Assembly (NCBI GenBank): GCA_948146395.1
Contig: OX411554.1
Coordinates: 38,975,730-39,039,729, forward strand
Source of the DNA: Fragum whitleyi
Lineage: Eukaryota; Mollusca; Bivalvia; Cardiida; Cardiidae
Direction of reading: 5' to 3'
Length of the DNA: 64,000 bases
A program made the position numbers and the translations under genes. The notes under the pieces were generated by a model. It was not told where the DNA came from and ran no database searches. It saw only the letters and a program-made list of their open reading frames with translations. The stretch's first letter is position 1. The number at the start of each line of letters is the position of its first letter. Of this stretch, positions 55,623-64,000 are shown in pieces.

Positions 55623-56755
55623 CCGTATTTCTCCTTTTAAACGCGCCCGGGCGCGATGCAAAACGTCGTGGGGGCGCTATTATTTCAGACCCTTTTACTT
55701 AATTCCCAAAAAATACGTATTTTGGTATCTAAGAGAAGCAAACTGTTAACATGACATTTGTTCGTAATTATCGATTGAAATTCGTGCGCTACCCAATACA
55801 CTTTCCTATTTATCTATTAAGGCTATAAATTTGAAAAATAAAATAAAATGTTAGCTAATGAATTGTAATTCTGTCATTTAAAGTCATCTATCGAAATACG
55901 GTCACCTTCGACCATTAATTGCAGCTTTCAACAGCAAGTGATTGTGTTAGAAGAAGCTGAGATTATTATTATTGTTATTATTTGTACAAGATAGGAAGTT
56001 CCAGACGATGCAATATTCTATGTTCCGCTTCCGATGGACAAAGCGGTCTAATAAATCATTACCTATTCACGTATGAAATAAATAATCCTGTATTAAATCC
56101 TAAAATTTTGTGTTGTGTAAATGCACCCGATTCATGAAATGAAAGTGTTTCGTGGTGAAAACACAACACGTCTGGAGCTAGCTGGGTCACCGCGTGTCGG
56201 CACCCTTTGAAGTCCCCAGATTCTTGCAAGCGGCGACGTCGCTTTTAAAATAAGTCACACAAAAGATTTTACGGGGGGTCCCATTTTAACAGTATGAATT
56301 GTGACTAGGATTTAATCATTTGACTCGGATATTTTGTATATTTGCAGAAGGTAAAATGATTTCAGAAATATTTTCGTAAGAACGTGAAGAAAGGTGATTT
56401 TGTTCGCATGTGACTTATGAAGAATGACGAGAAATAGTTTTAATTTTGTGTTGAATTTAACCTTTCGCGCTTCCGAAAAACTGCGCGATTTAGGACGCGC
56501 TAGTTTTTCAGATGTTGAACGATCTTTTAATGACGCAACCAGCCTTATCCTGATAGGAATTTAAGATAGTGAACCCACAATCTATTGAACATTTCGTCGT
56601 GGAGTAGCAGCTAATGAAATTAAATTCGAGACCGGATTTTTCACCACGGACCGTGGACGGTTGGATGTTGTTAATCATATAGTCAAGGGTCTGGGAATCG
56701 TATTTATGGGGGAGCGCGTTTATTAGGGAGGGCGCGTCTAAAAGGTGAAATACGG
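55623..56755. mobile_element. TIR element (1,133 bp), CCGTATTTC ends, likely TA duplication
   Basis: CCGTATTTCTCCTTTTAAAC and GCGCCC at the left, matching the right-end complement CCGTATTTCACCTTTTAGAC and GCGCCC with two mismatches over about 26 bp. TA lies on both sides (55621-55622, 56756-56757). No transposase-like frame, so it is a non-autonomous copy. The superfamily is not certain. Confidence 0.8.
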
Positions 56756-56757
56756 TA

Positions 56758-57497
56758 ATAGTTTTATTATGAAAGTTAGAGTGGGAGTGAGATATAATTG
56801 TCGGTAGAACTGATTTAACTGAAACCTAAACTGATTGCAGAGAGCAGTCACATTATTTCTGGAGTACATTGTTGCTAATAAAAAGGTCTTTCATTAATTG
56901 GTTTGTACAGGAAATTTGGAGCAGTCAAGCATTTCTAGACATGAATTGATAGTCTGGGAGATGATATCGATATAGAAAAATTAATCAAGAGGTTTGTGTG
57001 ATTATGTTAACTGTATTGGTATTTCTCTTGTCTGTATAATGGACGCAATTTGACATGAAGCTAGCCTTTCTCATTTAAATAAATTAAAGTTCGTCAATTT
57101 CTCTTCGGCATCAATCGTGTGATTCTTATTTTAGCTTAAAATTTATATCGGGATATTTATTACCTTTTATACAGTTCCAAAGATATTTTTTAAAAGCCAG
57201 CCAATATATCGTATGGCTGTTATAGCTCAATCGGTTAGGATGTTCGTCCTAGATACAACTGGTGGCTTATACACCGTGTGAGTTCGCAACCCAGTGGATG
57301 TTGTTTTTTATAGCATTACAAGATTTTTATTTCATATATATGATTTTTATGTTTTTGTTGTACTTTTATTTCAATATGTACAATTTTCAAATATATTTTA
57401 CTGTTGTACATGTAGTACATTCATTTTTATTATTTTTTTCTAACATTTTATTTTCTTTAAAACAATTATAATGGATTACATATACATAGCAATAGAA
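56758..57497. other. No gene; tRNA-like stretch at 57212-57290
   Basis: TATAGCTCAATCGGTTAGGA is a good Pol III box A and GTGAGTTCGCAACCC a near box B. The stems do not close into a full cloverleaf, so this is a tRNA-like pseudogene or SINE head rather than a tRNA gene. Confidence 0.4.
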
Positions 57498-57699
57498 TTA
57501 CATGATGTAACTGTCATCCGACTCTGACGATGTGTCGTCACATAGGTTGATAATAATGGAATCGACTTGATCATCCATCAGGTTTTCCTTTTTCTTGCAC
57601 TCCTCTATGTGCCTTTCCACATGGTCGCAAACATCTGGCCAGCGGTCTGTACTGATACTCTCAATGGCCTGAATGGTCGACTTTAGGACGTCGTCATAC
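57498..57699 (-). CDS. Transposase C-terminal exon 4
   Basis: Preceded by AATTTTCAG. Completes the split codon, then YDDVLKSTIQAIESISTDRW, PDVCDHVERHIEECKKKENL and an acidic tail with DDTSSESDDSYIM, ending at TAA. The exon is open throughout and in phase with exon 3. Confidence 0.78.
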
Positions 57700-57861
57700 C
57701 TGAAAATTTATGCCATAAAATATACCATTACCAAGTTTAAAAGATTTGTTCGAATCAATAGTTTCAATTAAGATTCACACATTTTTATTCCGGATAAGTC
57801 GTTTTCAAAATCATGGAAAGACTGGAAAAAGAAGCTGTTATATATTGCAGGGTTTGCTTAC

Positions 57862-58091
57862 CTAAACGTAACATTGTTTTTTCTGACCACATCCTTTAAT
57901 TGGCTCCAAATTAACTCTATGGGGTTAAAGTCAGGATGGTAGGGTGGCAGTCTCAGAACATCGTGTCCGTTACTCTGGAGAAGTTTGTCGATTTGATACT
58001 GTGCTGGTGGTCTATGCTGTCGTGCTAGCTGAAGCAAATGAGGTCTCAACATACATGACACGAATGGCACTTTGTGTTTAGTCAACCACTC
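57862..58091 (-). CDS. Transposase catalytic exon 3
   Basis: Preceded by TGTTTTCAG (acceptor) and followed by GTAAGC (donor). Starts EWLTKHKVPFVSCMLRP and carries YQIDKLLQSNGHDVLRLPPY, HPDFNPIELIWSQLKDVVRK and NNVTF. It supplies the catalytic Glu. Phase is consistent: 230 nt leaves AG, completed by G of the next exon. Confidence 0.85.
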
Positions 58092-58164
58092 CTGAAAACA
58101 GAACATTAAAAGATTATTCAAATCAGATGCTATTATAAGCATATAGAAAGGAAATGATTATTAA

Positions 58165-58376
58165 CCCGTTCACATCTTTGTTATATCTTAGACTGTACCA
58201 AATTCAAGAAGTTGCAAACAATAATGAGAAGTGGATTATATGAGAAAGATAACTACAATTAGTGTTAGAAAATGATGTGAGAAATGAAGCAATTTCTTGT
58301 AATTAGAAATGTCTTCTCTTTGCAACAACTCTTGCATTCACAAGGACGTAGAGTCCAGGTACTGCACAAGAAAGGG
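58165..58376 (-). mobile_element. TTAA/CCC MITE inside transposase intron
   Basis: TTAA (58161-58164) then CCCGTTCACATC at the left, and ACAAGAAAGGG then TTTT at the right. The internal hairpin GAAGCAATTTC/GAAATGTCTTC is of the same type as in the element at 41547. It occupies most of the 58092-58396 intron. Confidence 0.55.
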
Positions 58377-58396
58377 TTTTATTTTTTCTGATATAC

Positions 58397-58793
58397 CTGT
58401 ATATCTGCCTTTTTTGTTGCTGATGTTGGGTTCTTAGTTATCTGGAAAGAGTGGTATGATGCATTGTCCATAACTATGACACTTGGCTTGTCCAAATTAG
58501 GAATCAACATTTCTTCCTTCCACTTTGTGAAATTTTTGCCGTCCATCTCACAATGGTAATCCCCCGATGTAGATTTGGCTTTGTAGGTAAGCAATGCTCC
58601 TTGGATAAAGCAACTCCTTGTCCCAGCGTGGACAACAATTATTCTTTGTCCTCGATTATATGGAGGAATGACGCCCTGTGTTTCTTCACTCTGCCAACAT
58701 TTTTGTACTGTGTAGGCTGTATCAATCAATGTTTCATCAATAAATACAAACTGTACAGGTCCATGGTCCTTAAAGTCTTTCATTTTCTTATAG
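58397..58793 (-). CDS. Transposase catalytic exon 2
   Basis: Reads KKMKDFKDHGPVQFVFIDET, then CWQSEETQGVIPPYNRGQR, IIVVHAG, LTYKAKSTSGDYHCEMDGKN, FTKWKEEMLIPNL and SVIVMDNASYHS, ending KKADIQ. The exon ends CAG at 58397 and is followed by GTATAT (donor). It supplies the first two Asp residues. The start is fixed by homology (KKMKDF) rather than by its internal Met. Confidence 0.82.
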
Positions 58794-59099
58794 AATGCTT
58801 ATCTTAGTGGGCTTTTCTATCAGCACTTTCCTGTTGTCCTGGGTCTTCCTCCATTTATATCCCATATTTTTTAATAACACACGGAGTGAGGTTTTGCTGC
58901 CAGGCAACAAAATGTCTTCTTGTAAAACTTTATGCAGACTGTTGATTGTCGGTAGCTGTTTCCGGACTGTGTAGAAATAATGGATTTTATTCCGTATAAC
59001 CATCTTGTCAAAATCATCCACTGGCTTATAAGGCTCCCGCTTGGGTCTCTTAGGTGACAATAAGGTTCCAGTATCCTTCATCTCTCTCCGAACTCTAAT
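58788..59099 (-). CDS. Transposase exon 1 segment: HTH end and linker
   Basis: Open from TVIRVRREMKDTGTLLSP through KRPKREPYKPVDDFDK to VLIEKPTKIS, where the frame runs into a stop at about 58788. The Met at 59081 is internal to the ancestral protein: coding similarity continues upstream (TVIRVRRE). A further in-family stretch, MSEHFRNDTSTGFIEKRVD and VSGVSR (59182 to about 59105), lies in another frame. The basic KRPKREPYK may be a nuclear localisation signal (inference). Confidence 0.75.
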   Translation of the reverse strand: MRVRREMKDTGTLLSPKRPKREPYKPVDDFDKMVIRNKIHYFYTVRKQLPTINSLHKVLQEDILLPGSKTSLRVLLKNMGYKWRKTQDNRKVLIEKPTKISIL

Positions 59100-59182
59100 G
59101 ACTGTGCTCGACTAACTCCACTGACATCTACTCTTTTCTCAATAAATCCTGTCGATGTATCATTTCGGAAATGCTCTGACAT

Positions 59183-59768
59183 TCTGTACACAATGATTTA
59201 GCCCTAGAACATAGGAACTTGCCATGTTGTTCCTTAATTGCCTATCACACTATGTCGTTCTACAGGCACGGGAAATGACAAGCTTATGAAAATACTGAAG
59301 CTCGTGCGAGCATGTTTTGTGAAAAAAAATATATATTTTTTTATAAAATTCGAACTGGCAAACGCCAGCTTGACAGGTAACCACCTATTACTTGACTCTC
59401 TCACTTGAAGTTTATACTGGACACATTTTTGACGTATATGTTTAGTTCTTCGTCTTCCGTAACTTAAACAAACTTTGGTGGATATGAACGACTCCTGCCG
59501 AAATAGCGTCATAATTGTATTCATGAGTGAATTAGATATTCAGAATAAAGGTCAGGTTCAAGTAAAAAAACAAACAAAAAAATACATATTCATTTAGACT
59601 CACAAAAAGTGCATCTGGTACTTTAAGCATAGTGCTTTCAGTTCTTTCATTTAAATGCCATTTTGCTAAAGTTTTTGAATTATCATGATGAGAATCTATA
59701 TGACATTAATTATTTTTGTTTTAATTTACAAAATTAAGCTGCATGTGTACAAATTCTTACTGGTACAG
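59183..59768. other. No gene recognised upstream of the transposase
   Basis: A 96-codon minus frame (59234-59524) has no recognisable similarity. It could contain upstream exon sequence, since TGTACAG just before 59183 is a plausible splice acceptor. Confidence 0.4.
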
Positions 59769-60888
59769 AAATCCCCGACGGTCTCTTACCAATAGATTGT
59801 TACATGTAATCGTAGACCTATGTGAGATAGAAGCTGGAGGCTAGAAAAGGATATGATGTTATCGGGCAGTTACACATGGCAATCGGTGATAGATCGGTTG
59901 TTCGTTTTATCCAGGTAAGGACCGAACCGACCAAACCGATATACAACCGACGGTTCTGATTGGCAGACGATTTGTCACTCACCACAAACTATTTGGAAAA
60001 GATGAGTATCATCGGTGAAAACTAACCGATCGGGATTTTTAAACTGTTTAAAATTCTGGATCGGTGAAAATTTCGAACGAATAAGCGATTGACAAGCTAT
60101 ATATAACCCATATCACCGATCGGTCAGTGATAAGCAACCGATTAACAAACATCTATTAGCGTTGGGAAAAGATGAGGTTTTGTTCCAGCCGGGTATCCAT
60201 TCTTGATAACCTTCAGGGGCCCAAGTGAATGCCATGTCCGAGGTTTAAGAGAGCTTGCTGTTGCAGCAATAGGCCAAACTGCTGGATTACCCTTGCGACA
60301 TTCATTATATCATACACTGAACTAAAATTTATTGGTTTTCATTGTTACTATATCATTTTAATGAAAAAAACGATGGTAGTCTGCTGAACAAAGATTTGCC
60401 AGCTATTCATCACCGACATCACCGATCTTTGACTGGTGATCACATACAGATCACCGGTTATATCCAGTGGAAAGCGATTGACCTCTTGTCGAACACCAAT
60501 CAATCATTCACCTACTGCCCGATTGACAACGGTTGACGAGAGCCGATGGTAAATTAAGCAAATAAGCAATCATCATCGTCCAAACTCCTACTGGTCAGCT
60601 ATTTGTTGCTTACAGACAACCGATCTACTTTGTATTTTACCGATCAATAAGCTATTTATCGCCGATACCCTGTTACACATAAAGTCTGAAATGCTGACAC
60701 CGATGAGAACCGATCATATGAGAGAAATAATTCACCGATTAAGGACCGATTTAAGTCTCATCGTATGTGTAACTGCCCCATTAGTACTGGTAAGAGAAAT
60801 CCATTGTTATGTGCTCCAGCATCCACGATATAACTGAAATATTGTTGAAAATTAAGCTGCCTACAGCCCCATTCAAACAAACAAATCT
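59769..60888 (+). mobile_element. SINE copy split by a TTA-flanked element
   Basis: The left part (to 59861) has CGTAGACCTATGTGAGATAG and AAGCTGGAGGCTAGAAAAGG. The right part (from 60781) has AGTACTGGTAAGAGAAAT, TTATGTGCTCCAGCATCCAC and the CAAA-type tail CCCCATTCAAACAAACAAAT. Joining across one TTA restores the SINE order seen at 53800. Confidence 0.85.
59862..60780. mobile_element. TTA-flanked non-autonomous TIR element saturated with CCGAT
   Basis: TCGGGCAGTTACACAT at the left and ATGTGTAACTGCCCCA at the right (one mismatch in 16). TTA lies at 59859-59861 and 60781-60783. About nineteen CCGAT/ATCGG words were counted by eye in 919 bp, mostly as ACCGAT. No long frame. The TTA duplication suggests PIF/Harbinger by analogy. 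Confidence 0.85.
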
Positions 60889-61100
60889 TACTGATGCAAG
60901 CCTATGATATTATAAGCATCCTCGAAGACTATTTGTAGCTCTGTTCTGGAAGGTTTATTGGGAGAAATATGGTTATTCTCTCTTGTGAAAATCCTCTAAA
61001 ACTGATATGTGCGAAAACTCTTTTAATTTTTTACCCTTCTCACGCTGTTCTACTGTGCACAAACAGACAGATAAGCCTGAACAGACTAAGCCTTCGCCTC
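60889..61100. other. No recognisable feature
   Basis: Short spacer between the SINE and the satellite array. Confidence 0.5.
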
Positions 61101-62400
61101 CTGGGGGGGGATAATGTTTTTGCCATGTCCGTCCATCCATCCTTCTGTCCGTCTGTCCGTCCATCCATCAGTCCGATATTCGTTTCCGCGCTATTTCTTG
61201 AAAACTATAGACTGGATTTCAATGAAACTTGGCACACATCTTCACTACAATGAGGACATGCGCATATCGTCGGGGTTACCCAGTTCGACTGTCGAATTTA
61301 GAGTTACTGCCCCTGACTGTTTAAGCCATAAACATATATAGTGATATTCGTTTCCGCGCTATTTCTTGAAAACTGTAGACCGGATTTCAATGAAACTTGG
61401 CACACAGCTTCACTACAATGAGGACATGCGCATATCGTCGGGGTTACCCGTTTCGACAGCCAAATTAAGAGTTACTGCCCCTGACTGTTTAAGCCATATA
61501 CATACAGAGTGATATTCATTTCCGCGCTATTTCTTGAAAACTATAGACGGGATTTCAATGAAAGTGGCACACAGCTTCACTACAATGAGGACATGCGCAT
61601 ATCCTCTATCCTCTGGGTAACCCAGTTCGACTGTCGAATTTAGAGTAACTGCCCCTGACTGTTTAAGCCATATACATACATAGTGATATTCGTTTCCGCG
61701 CTATTTCTTGAAAACTGTAGACCGGATTTTAATGAAACTTGGCACACAGCTTCACTACAATGAGGACATGCACATATTGTCGGGGTTACCCGGTTCGACT
61801 GTCAAATTTAGAGTCACTGCCCCTGACTGTTTAAGCCATATACATACATAGTGATATTCGTTTCTGTGCTATTTCTTGAAAACTGTAGACCGGATTTTAA
61901 TGAAACTTGGCACACAGCTTCACTACAAAGAGGACATGCACATATCGTTCGGGTACCCGGTTTGACCGTCAAATTTAGAGTTTCTGCCCCTTACTGTTTA
62001 AGCCATAAACATACATAGTGATATTGGTTTCTGCGCTATTTCTTGAAAACTATAGACTGGATTTCAATGAAACTTGGCACACAGCTTCACTACAATGAGG
62101 ACATGCGCATATCGTCGGGGTTACCTGGTTCGACTGCCGAATTTAGAGTTACTGCCCCTGACTGTTTTAGCCATATACATACAGAGTGATATTCATTTCC
62201 GCGCTATTTCTTGAAAACTATAGACCGGATTTCAATGAAACATGGCACACAGCTTCACTACAATGAGGACATGCGCATATCGTCTGGGTTACCCGGTTTG
62301 ACTGTGGAATTTAGAGTTACTGCCCCTGACTGTTTAAGCCATATACATACAGTGTGATATTTGTTTCCGCGCTATTTCTTGAAAACTATAGGTTGATGTA
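61101..62400 (+). repeat. GTCC-led satellite, ~168-bp unit, about 7 copies
   Basis: A GTCCATCCATCC/GTCCGTCTGTCC tract (61130-61175) leads into units GATATTCGTTTCCGCGCTAT, TTCTTGAAAACTATAGACCG, TTCAATGAAACTTGGCACAC, TTCACTACAATGAGGACATG and CTGCCCCTGACTGTTTAAGC. Units start near 61174, 61343, 61511, 61683, 61851, 62020, 62187 and (partial) 62356. Units are very similar, so amplification looks recent. Confidence 0.93.
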
Positions 62401-62600
62401 GATAAAAGATAACCTGTACCTGTTTGATAAAAACTCCATTGACAATGAAAATAATTTCGGCGGGGGATATCAATTCAACAAATTTGCTTGTTAAATCTTA
62501 ACCTGGTATTGTTGGAAGAATTTAAGCTAGGCTGTCAGAAATGTCTCAAAAATTGGCAAATTGTTACTAGAAAATTCAAATTTGGCACGATAAGTGTTAA

Positions 62601-62853
62601 CCCTTGTCATGCTGAACCTGGAATATTCCTTTTTTGACCGGAGGTATAGACAAAGATCAGCCTGCACCTACATTGTATGTGCAGTCTGATCTTAGTCAAC
62701 ACCACCTATCTGTCCCCTTTCAAGGCAGAGTTCAACGGTTAATGAATTTAATCTTCAAAAAGAAAGATTATCTACACACTTGCATTCTTAGGCTTTCAGT
62801 TCTTTGATATGAGTGCAATTCTGAGATAGGATTTGAATTCAGCATGACAAGGG
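62601..62853 (+). mobile_element. TTAA-flanked MITE (piggyBac-like), best copy
   Basis: TTAA (62597-62600), then CCCTTGTCATGCTGAA. The right end TTCAGCATGACAAGGG is followed by TTAA (62854-62857). The 16-bp terminal inverted repeat is perfect. The interior holds AAGATCAGCCTGCACCTACA facing ATGTGCAGTCTGATCTT. 253 bp, no frame. Confidence 0.88.
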
Positions 62854-63056
62854 TTAAAATAGTGATTTTTTTTTACTTGTATTCTTCAGATATTAATGAA
62901 GCTTTTAAAAAGTTTCCATAATTGAGTTTTGAAATTAGTTTTGTTAATAGAGAAAATGAAACTTGGATATCAATTACATTTTCAATCAATCCTTCTGATC
63001 ATAGTTAAGGTTCCTTTTAGAATCCATGTTCAGCAAAGTTTTTTAGTGTGACAAAT

Positions 63057-63150
63057 CAGCCCTGCATTTAGGATGAGGAAATGGTAAAAACTGTTCGTAA
63101 ATTATACCCTGCTTTGCATGCATTTTGGTGCATGTTGATGGCTCAGTGTA
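63057..63150 (+). repeat. Hairpin family E half copy joined to a family G scrap
   Basis: CAGCCCTGCATTTAGGATGA, TTATACCCTGCTTTGCATGC, then GATGGCTCAGTG (63138-63149), which is the family G terminus. The right half of E is missing. Confidence 0.6.
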
Positions 63151-63700
63151 GAATCAAAGCACTGAAAGTACTGATGGTGAACGAACCTGATGGCATTCTA
63201 GAGTGATATATTGAATTCAATGAGAAAAGAGAAATTATGAATGTAAAAAAAGGGGGGGATTGTCTCGACAAAATTTCCGTTATTCGGAAATTTCACTGAA
63301 AATTCAAAGAAAGGGAAAGAGAGGGAAAATCCTGTTATAAAAATAGTTTGAATATGAGTTGTTACTCTGTGAAAATTTCTTTTACACACTTGAAATAGGT
63401 ACATTTATCAATTAAACATAAATAGAAAAAAAGATTTAATCCTATCTTCAACCTATATTCAATGGTGTTTGTTTTTACAAAAGTAATTGTTATTATGTTT
63501 AAGCTTATTTCAATTAGATTGATTGTTGTATTTGTTTTAACTTTTTTATCTATCTTTGTTTTTCTAAGAGGATGAAAAGGTCTTTGAGAACCGACCAAAG
63601 AAACACCTATGAATATCAGTCATTCATGAGTTAAACTGTACTCATTGTTTAAAGTAATGTTTTGTTAATTTGTTATTATTATTATTTTCGCAAAGCCTTC
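63151..63700. other. No recognisable feature
   Basis: AT-rich. Two short overlapping minus frames have no similarity I recognise. Confidence 0.45.
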
Positions 63701-64000
63701 GGCTTTCGCATGTATACACTAGCATGACGTCCTGACGCGCGCTATTTAAAACACACCGAGATTTAGTCTATACCCGCCCTAAACCAGAAGTCGGCGAATC
63801 CACATGTCTCATAGTTGTTCTGGCACTCACCGTGGTAAGATCGTTAAACAAGTATTACCGTTTTCTCATACCAAGGACGCAGTCCTGGTAATTTTTGAAA
63901 AAAGATTATTCAAGGCTCGGACATAGTCCTGCCTATTATTCAACAACTATCAGCGACGAATTTTTCGTCTGAACTGCTCTGTCGCGGACGTGGTCCCGAC
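63701..64000. other. GC-richer right edge, possible start of another element
   Basis: Composition changes near 63700. GCTATTTAAAACACACC (63749) looks TATA-like. A short frame from ATG 63804 (MSHSCSGTHRGKIVKQ...) stops within 45 codons. Loose GGAC..GTCC words recur (63878, 63922, 63986). Too little sequence to name it. Confidence 0.3.

Larger units (their letters stand above)
57498..59182 (-). pseudogene. Intron-containing DDE transposase (IS630/Tc1/mariner group), two frame breaks
   Basis: Exons read on the minus strand: 59182 to about 58397 (with breaks), 58091-57862 and 57699-57498, about 410 codons in all. An N-terminal HTH (GVSR, then TVIRVRRE) precedes a linker with DDFDKMVIRNKIHYFYTVRK and GYKWRKTQDNRKVLIEKP. 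The catalytic core has FVFIDET (first Asp), VIVMDNASYHS (second Asp) and YHPDFNPIELIW (Glu), so all three acidic residues are kept. By eye about 81 residues separate the second Asp and Glu, far more than Tc1's 34. The acidic C-terminus (CDDTSSESDDSYIM) ends at TAA 57498-57500. Frame breaks lie near 59100-59110 (after GVSR) and 58783-58795 (IEKPTKIS to KKMKDF), so this copy probably cannot make the protein. No TIRs were found, so a domesticated host paralogue is an alternative. Confidence 0.85.

Noticed and set aside
57212..57290. Functional tRNA gene
   Set aside because: Good box A, but stems do not close and box B deviates.
59234..59524. 96-codon frame as an upstream exon of the transposase
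   Set aside because: No similarity to the family's N-terminus was recognised; left as unproven.
61101..62400. Coding repeat protein
   Set aside because: Stops occur in all frames within two units, and unit lengths vary by single bases.

Overview
The window looks like nuclear DNA of a marine invertebrate, most likely a mollusc and plausibly a bivalve. It is AT-rich, shows no operons or dense coding, has GT-AG introns in its one recognisable gene, and is packed with tRNA-derived SINEs, terminal-inverted-repeat (TIR) elements, hairpin elements, microsatellites and GTCC-rich tandem arrays of a kind common in bivalve genomes. The taxonomic guess is inference. No host gene could be recognised. Most long reading frames are accidental or lie in simple repeats.

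Protein-coding remains: (1) a LINE endonuclease fragment at the left edge (1-267, minus); (2) a DDE-type transposase of the IS630/Tc1/mariner group at 57498-59182 (minus), with two clear introns, all three catalytic residues, about 81 residues between the second Asp and the Glu, and two frame breaks in its N-terminal half.

Layout: 0-21 kb is dominated by one MITE family (B; 14 copies across the window, termini ACAGTTA..AACATCGTG) mixed with families A, C and E (CCCGCTTTGCACG hairpins) and SINE copies. 21.9-23.1 kb holds a long-TIR element beside a repeat that recurs inverted at 38.5 kb. 25-32 kb mixes a long CT tract, SINEs, hairpins and more B copies. 34.5-37.9 kb is a tandem duplication of about 830 bp with cruciform-forming cores. 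39.8-40.6 kb is a TTA-flanked element saturated with CGGA. 41.4-46.6 kb contains a MITE with two insertions, then a roughly 4.3 kb foldback-like structure whose arms carry an ATACGTTAC motif. 47-48 kb and 51.8-52.6 kb are tandem arrays. 48.5-49.5 kb is a mariner-like element without an open frame. 53.4-54.1 kb has SINEs with target-site duplications. 55.6-56.8 kb is a TIR element with possible TA duplication. 57.5-59.2 kb is the transposase gene. 59.8-60.9 kb is a SINE split by a TTA-flanked element dense in CCGAT. 61.1-62.4 kb is a satellite of about 168 bp, followed by a TTAA-flanked, piggyBac-like MITE.

The window reads as an accessory mosaic in which nested insertions give a relative chronology. 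The most interesting structures are the foldback-like element with phased motifs, the two hexamer-saturated TTA-flanked elements, and the intron-bearing transposase. All alignments were done by eye, so repeat boundaries are approximate unless a target-site duplication is stated.
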